Assembly (NCBI GenBank): GCA_007115705.1
Contig: QXEO01001034.1
Coordinates: 434,001-498,000 of the forward strand
Origin: Dactylis glomerata
Lineage: Eukaryota; Streptophyta; Magnoliopsida; Poales; Poaceae
Length of the DNA: 64,000 bases
Reading direction: 5' to 3'
This document shows positions 11,292-22,367 of this stretch, piece after piece (within the stretch, counting starts at the first letter, position 1; the number at the start of each line of letters is the position of its first letter). The notes beneath the pieces were generated by a model that saw only the letters and a program-made list of their open reading frames with translations, had not been told where the DNA came from and ran no database searches. The position numbers were made by a program, and so were the translations under genes.

Positions 11292-13179
11292 CATCCATAA
11301 ACAAAAGATCACGATATCAACTCAAAAGAGAAGTGCAATGTTGAAAGCTTGCCCATGACTGCATGGCTGTGCTAGTCTCCAACTTACAACTTGCAAGCAT
11401 AACAACTCAACAAAAGAGACCACAATGTCAAATTTTTAAGAACGAGAAAAAGTAAAGTGTGCCTTCCGGTTCATGAGAGCTTTACTGACCAATTTTTAGA
11501 TAACACTGGTAAGAGTTTAATTTGAAGAGAAAATAAAAGCAAGTCAAATTTACTTGGAATAGCAAATTGCTAGTAGGTATGTATGGTGGACACTTTAGCA
11601 AACTTGGTTTTTAGGAGTTGGATGCACGAGTAGAGCTCATACTCAGTACAAGGCGAGGGCTAGCAAAAGACTGGGAGCGACCAACTAAGAGAGCAATAAT
11701 GGCCATAATCATGCAAAGCGACAAAGCGACATTAAAAAGCATAAGATGGCATCCAAAGTCAAAAACTAAATGATCATAGAGGCTATTGGCGACTTTGTAA
11801 GAGTCTAACATGTGTGAGCATGCGCCAAGTCAACCCAAATAAAGCATCAAGGGAAAACCAAAATAATGCTTCCAAATAATAAAAACAACGCATGATTTTT
11901 TCAAATGCTCATTAAGCAATCTCAGTTATTTGAGATAAGTCATGCTACAGCAAAACCACTAAGCATACTATCAAAAAGATATCAAGCATGACATGAAAAA
12001 GCCTAAGCCGCAGTCTACACAAGCTCCTTTTGTACCACTTTTTTGCACAAAGCTTTTTCTCTTTTCCAACACCATTCGAACTTTTTATAAACACCTCTTT
12101 TGATGAAAACCAATAAAGATCAGAGGCAAAAATACACCTTGATGAATAAATATAAGAAGATCTGAATGCAAATCAAGGCGAAAACAAAAACCAAAAGCAG
12201 TAGCAGAAAAAGAAGAACACTCGGTTTTTGATAAGAATGAAAACTGGAGCGTTCTTGGCAAATGAAAAGCAAGGCTACTTCTCCAAAAGAAATTTGTTGG
12301 GGTCCAACCATTTATTGCATAAAACAAACAAACTAATAAAGAAAATTAAAACAACTGATGCTCCAAGATAAACACATAGTGCATAAAGCAATAAAAATAT
12401 AGTGTCTTGAAAGGTGACCTGATTTTTGCCGATGAAGAAGAAGGGGTGCCTCGGGGGCATCCCCGAGCTTTGACGCTTGTACTTCTTGGATATTTCTTGG
12501 GGTGATGCATGGGCATCCCCAAGCTTGATCTTTTGTCCATTCTTCAACTCATCTCATCATTCTCCAATCCCTACACTTGAAAACTTCCTTCATACAAAAC
12601 TAAACACAAATCTATTAGCAACATTTGTGTAGCATAACATATAATCAACCTCTTTTTGCTTCAGGTTTCAACCCAAAACACCACATATAAAGTATATACT
12701 ACTGTAGCAACTTTCCCAAAAGTTCCGTGATCAAAAGAACTTGCAAAGCAAGCGATTAAGCGGCAAACACAAATATTGGCAGGAATCTGTCAAAACAGAA
12801 CAGCTGACAAAGGTCGAATTTTTAAGGGATTTTCTGTTGCTCAAATAAAAAAGTGTTCAACTAATGAAAGTTTGGATATAACCTGGGGCATATGCACAAG
12901 AAATCGCAGGTCCAAAAGATATACAGAGAATTTATACGAATTTTTACGGTGCAGCACTAAAAACAGTTTCAGGACAGCAACATCCCCAAATCTTACCTCA
13001 CTCAAATTAGAGGCTTCTCTTGGCACAACAATGAAATAAAAAGGATAAGGAGAGGTCATTATAGTAGTAATGACTTCCAAGACTCAAATAAAAGAAAAAG
13101 TACTGAAAAGAAAACATTGGGTTATGTCCCAAGAGTGCTTTTCTTTAACGCCTTTGAGCTAGGCGCAGAAAATTGCGAA
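11292..13179 (-). other. 3' non-coding region of the nested Gypsy element, proximal part
   Basis: Conserved in reverse complement with about 59073-60970. It contains two internal copies of the polypurine-tract 14-mer (12513-12526 exact; 12457-12470 with one change). The ORFs here are short and not conserved in frame. Confidence 0.7.
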
Positions 13180-15242
13180 TCAAGTAACATCAAGAGATGA
13201 AACATCAAGCTCATAATTTGCTCTAAGAATAGAGTCAAAAAGTAATTTCTTCCTTTTCCTAGGGAAGTGTTCCATACCTTTCTTGAGTGGGAATTGATAT
13301 TTGATGGTGCCTTCTCTCATATCAATGATGGCACCTACAGTTCGAAGAAACGGTCTTCCCACAATAATAGGACATGAAGCATGGCATTCAACGTCTATGA
13401 CAAGAAAATCAACGGGAACAAGGTTATTATTAACCATAATAATAACATCATTAATTCTTTTCAAAGGTTTCTTCTTAGCAACATCAGCAATAGGAACATC
13501 ATAATAACACTTTTCAAGCGGTGGTAAGTCAAGCATGTCATAAATCTTTCTAGGCATGATAGAAATACTAGCACCTAGATCACATAAAGCATGGCAATCA
13601 AAACCATTAACATGCATATCAATGATGGGTTCCCAACCATCTTCTAACTTCTTGGGAACAGTGGCTTTTTGTTGTAACTTTTCATCCCTAATTTTTATGA
13701 GAGCATTGGTAATATCCTTAGTAAAAGCAACATTTAAAGAACTAGCATTGGGAGTCAAAGCAAGCTTTTGCAAGAACAAAATTACTTCAGATATATTGAA
13801 GCCATCAACATCAAAATCATTAAAGGAAATAGAGCTATCATCTCCTACACTCCGAAAAATTTCAGCACTCTTTTGAGAAATTTTTTGGCAGTTTTAGGCT
13901 TTTTAACACAAGGAGTGGGAGTTTTCTCGACACCAAACAAAGTAAGAGGATTGCTAGCATTAGGAACAACATCATTAGAGGTAGTAATAGTACAAACTTT
14001 TATATTCCTAGCAATCTCATGCTCTCTTTCCCATCTAGCATGCAATTCTGCTAATAATCTAATATTTTCATCAATTCCAACTTAAATAGCATTAGCATTA
14101 GCAAAAACATTGTTCTCTTTCACATCATTAGGCAACACTTTTAATTTCAGAAGTTCAACATCATGAGCAAGGCTATCAATTTTAGAAGCAAGAATATCAA
14201 TTTTGCCTAACTTTTCCTCAACAGACTTGTTAAAAGCAGTTTGCTTACCGATGAAGTCCTTGAGCATTACCTCAAGATCGGAGGGCGTGGCCCTAGTGTT
14301 GTTGGAGGAATTACCATAAGAGTTACCATAACCATTACCATTGGTAGAAGGATACGGCCTATAACTGTTACTAGCAAAATTATTCCTGTAAGCATTGTTG
14401 TTGAAATTATTGTTTCTAATAAAGTTCACATCAACATGCTCTTCTTGAGCAACCAAAGAGGCTAAATGAACATTATTAGGATCAATATGAGTCCTATCAT
14501 TAGCAAGCATAGCCATAATGGTATCAATCTTATCACTCAAGGAAGAGGTTTCCTCAACAGAATTTATCTTCTTACCTTGTGGAGCTCTCTCGGTGTGCCA
14601 TTCGGAGTAGTTTACCATCATGTTGTCAAGTAGCTTTGTTACGGCGTCCAAGGTAAGGGACATAAAAGTGCCTCCAGCAACTGAATCCAATAGGTTCCTC
14701 GAAGAAAAATTCAGTCATGCATAAAAAGTTTGGACAATCATCCAAGTAGTCAGTCCATGAGTGGGGCAATTCTTTATCATAGATTTCATTCTTTCCCACG
14801 CTTGAGCAACATGCTCATTATCAAACTAACTAAACTTTATAATATTGCTACGCAAAGATATAATTTTAGCAGGAGGATAGTATCGACCAATAAAAGTATC
14901 CTTACACTTAGTCCAAGAATCAATACTATTCTTAGTCAAAGATAACAACCAATCTTTAGCTTTTCCTCTCAAAGAAAAAGGAAACAACTTGAGCCTAATA
15001 ATATCACTTTCTACATCCTTATATTTCTGCATCTCACATAGCTCAACAAAATTGTTGAGATGAGCTGCAGCATCTTTAGTACTAGCATCAGAGAATTAAT
15101 CTTTCATAACAAGGTTCAACAAAGCAGGCTTAATTTCATAAAAGTTTGCAGCAGGAGCAGGTGGTGCAATAGGAGTGCAGATAAAATTACTATTGTTCGT
15201 ACTAGTAAAGTCACACAACTTGGTGTTTTTAGGATTAGCCAT
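13180..15242 (-). pseudogene. Gag-protease pseudogene of the nested Gypsy element
   Basis: From the ATG at 15242 the minus-strand frame gives a gag core (LFPFSLRGKAKDWLLSL, then YYPPAKI at about 14880-15030), an Asn/Tyr/Gly-rich spacer (about 14300-14400) and a retroviral-type aspartic protease. The protease shows the CDLGASISIMP active-site motif (catalytic Asp kept) and a later IIVGRPFLRTVGAIIDM motif, at about 13310-13570. In-frame stops lie near 15100, at 14826, near 14720 and at 14082. A one-base frameshift sits in an A6 run at about 13881-13886. Nothing after 13180 resembles reverse transcriptase. DLGAS instead of DTGA is usual in Athila-type elements. The protein would form virus-like particles and process gag, but this copy is dead. 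Confidence 0.85.
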
Positions 15243-15407
15243 TTCAGCAAAACTAAAAGCAGATAAGTAAAAACAACTACCAAGGATACTAATTTTTTTG
15301 GGTTTTTGATAAAATCATGCAGGTAAAATAAATAAAGTAAAGCAAAATAATAACAAAGTAAAGGATGTGCGTGCGAAAAACTCCCCTTGCAGAAGTCTTC
15401 TACTTCC

Positions 15408-15425
15408 TCCCCGGCAACGGCGCCA
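15408..15425 (-). promoter_or_regulatory. tRNA-Asp-type primer binding site (nested Gypsy)
   Basis: On the minus strand TGGCGCCGTTGCCGGGGA lies 10 bases inside the 5' LTR end. It is the complement of the 3' end of plant tRNA-Asp as I remember it. The same 18-mer follows the LTR of the sister element at 56468-56485. Confidence 0.85.
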
Positions 15426-15435
15426 GAAAAGAGCT

Positions 15436-17106
15436 TGATTGCTGGTTGATGGCGCCAGAAAATAGCTGGTGCCTAGTTGAATGTCCAGCCCATTGGGAAC
15501 CCCAAGAGGAAGGTGTGATGAATATAGCAGCAAGATTTTCCCTCAGTTAAGAAACCAAGGTATGTCGATCTGGAGAGGAGAGACAAACAACTGAAGGTGA
15601 TGCTTGATAGCCTAGTGAAACTCCAACAAGGGCACCATTTCACGATAAAACGAGTTAGCGCATCTTCAGCTAGTAGCAACATGGAATCTGCACACACACA
15701 ACCAAGTACTTTGTTCCCAACTTTCAATGAAGTTGTCAATCTCACCGGTTTGCTTGAAACAAAGGGTATGAGCGTATCGAGTGGAAAACAGTGAAAGTAT
15801 GCGCGTAAAGTAAATAGTGCGAGTAAAGTAAACAGGTGATAGCAATATGATAGAAATAGGACCAGGGTCCATAGTTCACTAGTGGTGTCTCTCCATAAGA
15901 TAAATAGCACATGCTGGGTAAACAAATTACAGTTGGGCAATTGATAGAATAAAGATAAACGTGATATGTCAAGAAGATCGCTATGCGATTTACTCTGGGC
16001 ATTACAACAAAATACATAGACCGCCATCCAACTGCATCTATGACTAATAATCCACTCACGGGGATATCGTCCGAACACCCCATGAGTATTAAGTTGCGAA
16101 CAACAGATAATTGCATTAAGCAAAGTGTGTAATGTAAACAAAGCATATGCCCTTGAGCATATGAATGTTGTTTTCTCCCTAGTAGCAACAACACATCTAC
16201 AACCTTAGAGGTTTCTGTCACTCCCCCAGGTTAAATAGAGGCCTGAACCCACTATCGAGCATAAATACCCCCTCTTGGAGTCACTAGCAACTACTTGGCC
16301 AAGATAGCTACTAACAATGGAGAGCATGCAAGATCATAAACAACATAGAGATAACAAAAGATATATTTCAGTATAGCAACTCACTCATAACACCAATATT
16401 CATCGGATCCCAACAAACCAAACATGTAGAATTACATAACGGTGATCTCAATCATGTAGGGCAGCTCATGAGATCTAAACATGAAGCACATGGTGGAGGA
16501 GACAACCATCTAGCTACTGCTATGGACCCATAGTCCAAGGTAGACTACTCACTCATCGCTCCGGAGGCAAGCATGGCGATGAAGAAGGCCTCCGGTGGCA
16601 ATTCCCCTCTTCGGCAGGGTGCCGGGAAGAGCTTCTGGACCCTCCCAATCTTTGGGTCGATGGCGGTGGTGGATCACGATGTGTTCTAGAAAAGTGATCA
16701 GGTACTTAGGTTTTTCCCGTCGGGGGGTCTTTATAGGCGAAGGGGCATCATCAGAAGTGGACCCAGGTGTCCTCACACATAGGGGGTGCGGCCAGGGGCT
16801 GGGCTGCGCCACCCTTGTGTGAGGGTGGCCTGTGGTCCCTCTCTATCTCCTCTTCGGATCTCTGGAAGCTTTCAGGAAAAATAAGACTTTAGGAACTTGT
16901 TTCATCCAATTCCAAGAATATTTCCTGTGTAGCTTTTCTGAAACACAAAAACAGCAAAAAATAGGGAACTGACACTGTGGCGACTTGTTAATAGGTTAGT
17001 TCTGGAAAATGCATAAAAGTGCCATGAAGTGTAATGAAACATTAGGCAAATGGTGTAAAAACAAGTACGAAGCATCAAAAAATATAGATATGTTGGAGAC
17101 ATATTA
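15436..17106 (-). repeat. 5' LTR of the nested Gypsy element
   Basis: Same length (1671 bp) as 5472-7142. The terminal TG has mutated to TA on the minus strand (TAATATGTC), while the TSD follows exactly. The TATA-like motif is conserved at about 16728-16741. Confidence 0.92.
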
Positions 17107-17111
17107 GGAGC
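17107..17111 (+). repeat. Right target-site duplication GGAGC
   Basis: Matches 5467-5471. Confidence 0.95.
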
Positions 17112-17397
17112 CTTCTCTGCCAAGCTTTAAAGGAGGTAGAGAGGGTGTGGTTTCCAAAACGTCACCCTTGATGCGACGGTTCAAAAACGCCCATTACTCC
17201 ACCCACTATGCACGATCTCCATGCCGCTTCGCTTCGCCAACTGCGGTCGTCCCACGCGTCCACGGCCTCTGCATCTTCACATGGTCCTCTGACTTCGCAT
17301 TAACGCATGCCGTTGGAGGGCCCAGCAGCTTCTGGGGGCCCCTGGCCCTTCACTCCCTCAAGAGGGTGCGTTCGCGGGCCAGGCTGCCGGGGGCTAC
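17112..17397 (+). other. 3' end of the outer element's internal region with polypurine tract
   Basis: Continuation of the outer element after the nested insertion. It ends in ctgccgggggctac, the polypurine tract abutting the LTR at 17398. Confidence 0.75.
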
Positions 17398-18300
17398 TGT
17401 CAGTGTTCCTGATACTGGGGTATCCCAGTCCACCTACTCTTGGGCCCCTTCAACGGCCCAGCTTTGGCGTAGGGGTGGAGAGACGACCGAAGCCAGCGAA
17501 GAAGACCCTCATGAGGAGGCGCCTCATGAGGAGAACGACGACCAAAACTGCTAAGGACCAGAAGACCTCCTCACGAGCTTCTTCTCGTGGGGGGAGGGAC
17601 CACGTCCACGTCAGCTCGGCACGTTTATGTGCAGAGCAAGAAGATAAGGGCAGAAGACCGCGTATCACCCACGCTACCCCCGACAGGGAGGAGACCAACT
17701 TTCACCATGCCTGCATAAAGCGGCACAGTGGTTGTTGGCCACCCCCCTAAAAATAGCGTGGATGGTGCAGGGCGCCAGAGGAAGACGTCAGCTTCCTCCA
17801 CCCACTCCTGTGGACCGGCGCCACTACTCTACGAAGACTACATCCTCCGAAGAATCAAGACTACAGCTGTCCTCCCTCCTTGGCCGTGGCAACCCCTTCC
17901 CCAAGAAGATAAGGGGAAGGAGGACCTGAGCGCTATAAAAGGAAGGGAGGCCACCCCTTAGAGGGGATCGAATCTTCATCTCTGGGCTCCTAGCTAGGCT
18001 AAGTTGGTTCTTCTACCTCCGGCCAGTTAGAGCTCTGGAACCAAGACCTTGTACTCCTCGCGAGGTATCGCGTCGTAATACAAGAAGGCAGGAAGTAGGG
18101 GTTTTACCTCACCACGAGGGCCCTGAACCTGGGTAAAGCTCGGCGTCTCTCTCTGTAGTGTGTTCTGCGTTTGACGACTCGAGGCTTCCGTCACTGTGTT
18201 TCATTGCAATCCAAGATCTCCCACGTTTAGCCCCCTGCGTTTGAATCTTTGGGTCAGTCGCGTGGTACCCCGTGTTCTTGTGACACGAAATCCATCGACA
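17398..18300 (+). repeat. 3' LTR of the outer Gypsy element
   Basis: This is a 903-bp LTR from TGTCAGTGTTCC to CCATCGACA, with tataaaag at 17934-17941. Its right part matches positions 1-457. Confidence 0.9.
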
Positions 18301-18590
18301 GGGCTCTTGCGCGTCGATGAGGTAGTATGCCCCATTGCCTAGCACCCGGCTGACAATGAACGGTCCCTCCCAAGGAGAGGACAGCTTGTGCATGCCTTTG
18401 GTGTTTTGGACCAGTCGGAGTACGAGATCTCCTTCGCGGAATGCGAGAGGACGGATCTTCCGGCTGTGGTATCGTCGCAGCTGCTGCTGGTAGAGCGCTG
18501 ATCTAGCCAAAGCCTGCTCTCGTGCCTCCTCGAGGAGGTCAAAGCCGTCTTTGCGAGCTTCTTTTGCTTGCTCCTCCGTCTTCTTAGAAT
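18301..18590 (-). pseudogene. Gypsy integrase C-terminal fragment
   Basis: The minus strand encodes the C-terminal end of a Gypsy integrase: YQQQLRRYHSRKIRPLAF, REGDLVLRLVQNTKGMHKL and SPWEGPFIVSRVLGNGAYYL. These are the usual conserved blocks after the integrase core (GDLVLR, W.GPF.V). The frame is open but is cut at 18301 by the outer element's LTR and ends near 18590 at an unrelated AT-rich stretch. It marks an older Gypsy element into which the outer element inserted. Confidence 0.85.
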
Positions 18591-20731
18591 TTGACTTCAT
18601 AAGTTTTGTAAGTGAAAGTAGGCACACATAAATTTATATGTCTAGTTATGCATACATATGTATCAGGGTTTAGGGGCCATTTTTTCGACTTCGCCCTAGG
18701 GCCCCAAAAAATATAGAGCCGGCCCTGGATCCATGTTATAATGATCTCACAGGTATTTTACACATCTTTCATGTATAAGTGTGTTTTTATTCAAATAATA
18801 CTAAAAACTAGGTATATCAGTGAAAATATAGCTTTGATCCCGCAGGATTTTGGTCTTGGCTTCGCCACTAGATTTGACCTCTCCCGCACCATGGAATGTA
18901 GAACGAAAATAACAAGTGCATGTCCTTATGTAAATCATAAAAAAATTAATAAAGGGAATATATTAATATCGAGAGATATCTATTACACCAAACCAATGCA
19001 ACAACGCAACACCCTAATAACAGTACGGATGCACACAACCAAAAAAGAGAAGAAATTATGAAAATAAAAGACCCGCTATGGTATTTCAGCTCTAGCAGCA
19101 ACAATACAACCACCACCAAGACAACATCTGAACTTCAGGCTCTCCAAAAGCGACACCTCCAAGAAGGAACAATGCAATAGCGTCGTCGTCGCTCGATCAA
19201 AGATATTAGGTTTTCACCATGAAGATAGTCTCCGCTCTAAAAACAATGCCTTCAACAAGATCATTGCTAGACACACCAATTAAGGCCAGACCTTGTATTT
19301 TCACCCTGAAAGGTATGACTCCGAACTTCACCTGTGCTGCCGCGCCCACTTTCACACTGCTGCTGCGAAACCCAGAAACCAAAGCAAATCCCTCAACAGT
19401 GCAGAGACTGGAACCTTCATTGCTAGTCCTCTAATCCGGCCTTCAAGATATTCTTCGCATCTGACTTCACCATGCACCAAAAGTCAGCTGATGGCAACAA
19501 AGAACGGAGCTTCGTGCCGCTCCCTCTTGATCCAAACGGTCGAAATAAAAGCATGGATGCGCACGACCGAATACCACCCGATCCAGCAAACTCAAGACAT
19601 AGTGCAATGTTACGTTCGCCGGCGGAGCCTTCCGGAACTTCCCACTTCGGCCAGATCAAGAAAGACCAGCCTCTGGAAGGTCTCCATCTTTGCACAAGAG
19701 GAACCCTAGGTAAACCACATTTCTTTGAAATGGCCGACGAACTCCGACGGAAGAGTAGGCCACCACCACCATGCCCAGGCATGCATCCCTAGGTGACCTC
19801 GTGATGTCGTACAAACCTAGAAGCCACCACGAATCACCAGCGATGATCCAGTAGTAGACCATGACCATAGCCTGATCATGCCCATTTGGGCCTAGATCGG
19901 ACCCGTGCCCATCGCTCCTCCCATCACCATGGAGGGAGGCCGAGAGGGCACAAAGCGTCTCCTCTATCGTCTCTCCCACCATCGACCGAAGGGCTGCTGA
20001 CCGCCGTCGTCCGCCATCACCGCCTTTGACGCGGACGGGAGGGCCACCGCCGCCATAGCGGATCTCAGATGCGAGGAACAGCCGCCGCCGCGCAACCGCG
20101 GCTTTGCCTGGCGACGGAGCCGGCAGCGGCGAGTGGGGGGGAGGTGCGAGGCGGAGCTCCCCTTGACGGCCGGCGGCTGCACACCGGTGTGGCGCGGGCG
20201 CCGCCGCACGGGGGTCGGGAGTGGGTAAGGTTAGGGGGTCGGGAGCGGGATGTAAATCATAAATATTTTACATTTTTAGCAGGAAAGCCATAAGCACTAA
20301 GCATTTCCCAACCAACCTAACTCCCTTTTCACTAAATGCTCAATTAATAACAAGTTCGTTATAAACATCTTGTAGTTTATTTAAGTGGCTCATTTTTGTT
20401 GCAACTCTAGTTGATAAGTGATTTATAAAACTTTAATATTTTAATCTATGCAATAAAGAAACAGCCATATACATCACTTTGATGCAGAAGTGGAGTGTCG
20501 CTCCCATTTCAAAAAAAAAAAAGCAGCGAGTTGGGAGTTGGGACCCTGAGACGTTGTGTTAGAACAGCTAGGTGTGATTGTGTGTCTCATGAGTACTATA
20601 AAGTAAGTATTGATTCTTCAGAAATTTGCTTGCACAAGATTAGAATCTAGTTAGGTTCTAAATGGACATATGTATGTCAATTTTAATTCATCTCGCTTTT
20701 CTATCTGGACAGGTACGGTCTTCTTTATTAA
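18591..20731. other. Unclassified intergenic sequence with a dispersed-repeat segment
   Basis: No gene is seen. From about 18900 to 20270 a C-rich, gene-like but non-coding segment shares short phrases in the same order (atgccttcaacaag, then ttttcacc) with 25880-27220. This suggests two diverged copies of one repeat family that I cannot name. The segment from about 19980 to 20230 is very GC-rich without a credible protein. Confidence 0.4.
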
Positions 20732-20762
20732 CTAGATAATTCCCCGCGCGTTGCTGCGGGAA
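20732..20762 (-). repeat. Helitron 3' terminal hairpin and CTAG
   Basis: Stem CCCGC/GCGGG, seven-base spacer, CTAG, then T. The same geometry recurs at 31332 and 52132. Confidence 0.7.
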
Positions 20763-22176
20763 TAATTTGCAATATAATTGAAAATGTTTGGTTATACAGA
20801 AGAAAAATACTTGTATAAAAATATGAGAAGTCAAACAAAAAATACTCCTCACCGGTTTTATTTGATAATTATATCAATAGAGAATATTTATTCAATATAA
20901 GTAGTACTCTATAAGAATTGCTAAAATTTATTAGACTGTGAGGCAGGTGCGCCTTATTCGTTGACGACAATATGGACACATAAGTGTTCCCATTATTCCT
21001 TGTGATCCTCGGAGAGTTATGTGGTGATCCTTCGCAACATTTCTTTTGAAAGTGACAGGAAAGGGCGGAAGGAATTAATGATGGCTTCCCAATACCATCT
21101 TTGCGGACCTGCTCTAGAGTCAATTTGTTTTCAGAAACTGAAAATAAGCACGTAGAACTTTGCGAAGATGAAGAATACTACAGAACCACCAATGTGTCAC
21201 TGGACTCCATTTTCAGTTTCTATGATCAATAAAGATTAGGTAGTAGGGGAACTTTTTCCCTGTGGGTGAACCAAAATAAATGAAACTTTACATAAAAAAT
21301 ATTCATAATATTAGTAATTGTGAAGATGCAAGTTGCAGGACAACAATCAGAAATGCAGAACCTGTATAATCACTCTAGGAGATGCTTGGAAACAAAAAAA
21401 ACTGAACAAAATAATGCTCACTCTTACAGCACGTACTGTTACTTCTCAGTCCAATAAAATTTTATAGCATGGCTAACTAACAAACTAATGTTGAATAAAC
21501 AAAGGATGTCAATGGTACTTCTCTAATAACATCAAAGCATTCATGTATGCCCCCTTTCATCAGTTTATTATGTGACCATACAGCAATAAACTACTCCTAG
21601 GGACGTGCAGTCGTGCATATTTGCTCAAAGATAAAGTTGTGGCTTGCAATTGGCTTCAAGAGAAACAATTAATTTACAGCAAACCATACGGTTGCTCTTA
21701 CTTGCAAGTGCCAATATCCCATATAATCCAAAATGCATGCAACGGCTGAACTCAATAGCTTAAGAATTATCAACAGGAGCCATCGGTATGTTATGCAGGA
21801 GGGAACGATCATAGCCGGCATTGGCGCTCCAAGTCGTTGAGCACCTGAGAAGTAGAAATATTTTTATATGAGATAGAGACCAAGAAGAAAACCGGAGGGA
21901 GTCGTCTGCTACTGCTGCCATATAATCAGTTAGCTTACGAACATGGACTAATTTTCGCTCTAATCCAGATGGTACAACCGCAGTTAATATCTTCAGAACA
22001 TTGGTGTAAGACATTACCAACACGAAGTGTGAATATGGCATGCAGCGTGGAAGGACCAGCGGCAGCAGCTTCAGCGTTGAAGTCATTTAGCACGCGAGGA
22101 AGTAAAATTTGTGAATATTTCATAGGGGCAATGAAGAAAACAGGAGGGAGAGTCTCAGGCGCGGCGACGCCAGTAT

Positions 22177-22181
22177 ATCAC
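22177..22181 (+). repeat. Target-site duplication ATCAC (left)
   Basis: atcac precedes the LTR at 22182 and recurs at 24473-24477. Confidence 0.95.
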
Positions 22182-22367
22182 TGTAGAAGGGTAGAGGGAG
22201 AGAGGTTTGGCAGAATATGATGGATGTATTATTGAGCCTCTCGGGCGAGTATATATAGACGTACAATGGACCGACTTGAAGTACAAGACAAGGCATAGAC
22301 TTAGAGTACAAGACACATATCCTATCTCTATCCTAATCTAGTCGTGTACAACATGTATACTCTAACA
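22182..22367 (-). repeat. 3' LTR of the TRIM-like element
   Basis: Partner of 24287-24472, preceded on the minus strand by the purine run GCGGGGGGA. Confidence 0.93.

Larger units (their letters stand above)
5472..17106 (-). mobile_element. Nested Athila-like Gypsy element (gag-protease only)
   Basis: The element has two 1671-bp LTRs (5472-7142 and 15436-17106), 5-bp TSDs (GGAGC), a tRNA-Asp-type primer site on the minus strand and a polypurine tract next to 7142. It is therefore transcribed leftward. The internal region holds a decayed gag-protease frame (15242-13180) and a long 3' non-coding region, interrupted by the element at 8182-11286. No reverse transcriptase, RNase H or integrase is present. 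The DLGAS protease motif and the Asp primer fit the Athila lineage of non-chromovirus Gypsy elements. About 14 substitutions in the first 310 aligned LTR bases (4.5 percent, counted by eye) make it younger than the outer element. Confidence 0.92.
1..18300 (+). mobile_element. Outer Gypsy LTR retrotransposon, Tat-like, 5' end outside the window
   Basis: Positions 1-457 match the last 460 bases of the LTR at 17398-18300, so this is one element whose 5' LTR starts before the window. Order along the plus strand: 5' LTR, primer binding site, gag remnant, antisense Transposase_28-type gene, polypurine tract, 3' LTR. No protease, reverse transcriptase or integrase is visible, so pol is deleted. An antisense gene between the pol position and the 3' LTR is a known feature of Tat-lineage Gypsy elements, which is why I place it there. 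I count about 27 substitutions in 456 aligned LTR bases (about 6 percent), the oldest of the dated elements here. The block 5472-17106 is a later insertion. The right flank (gggct, 18301-18305) is the predicted TSD, but its partner is outside the window. Confidence 0.85.

Noticed and set aside
15408..15425. tRNA-Asp gene
   Set aside because: Only the 18-base 3'-end complement is present, next to an LTR. It is a primer binding site.
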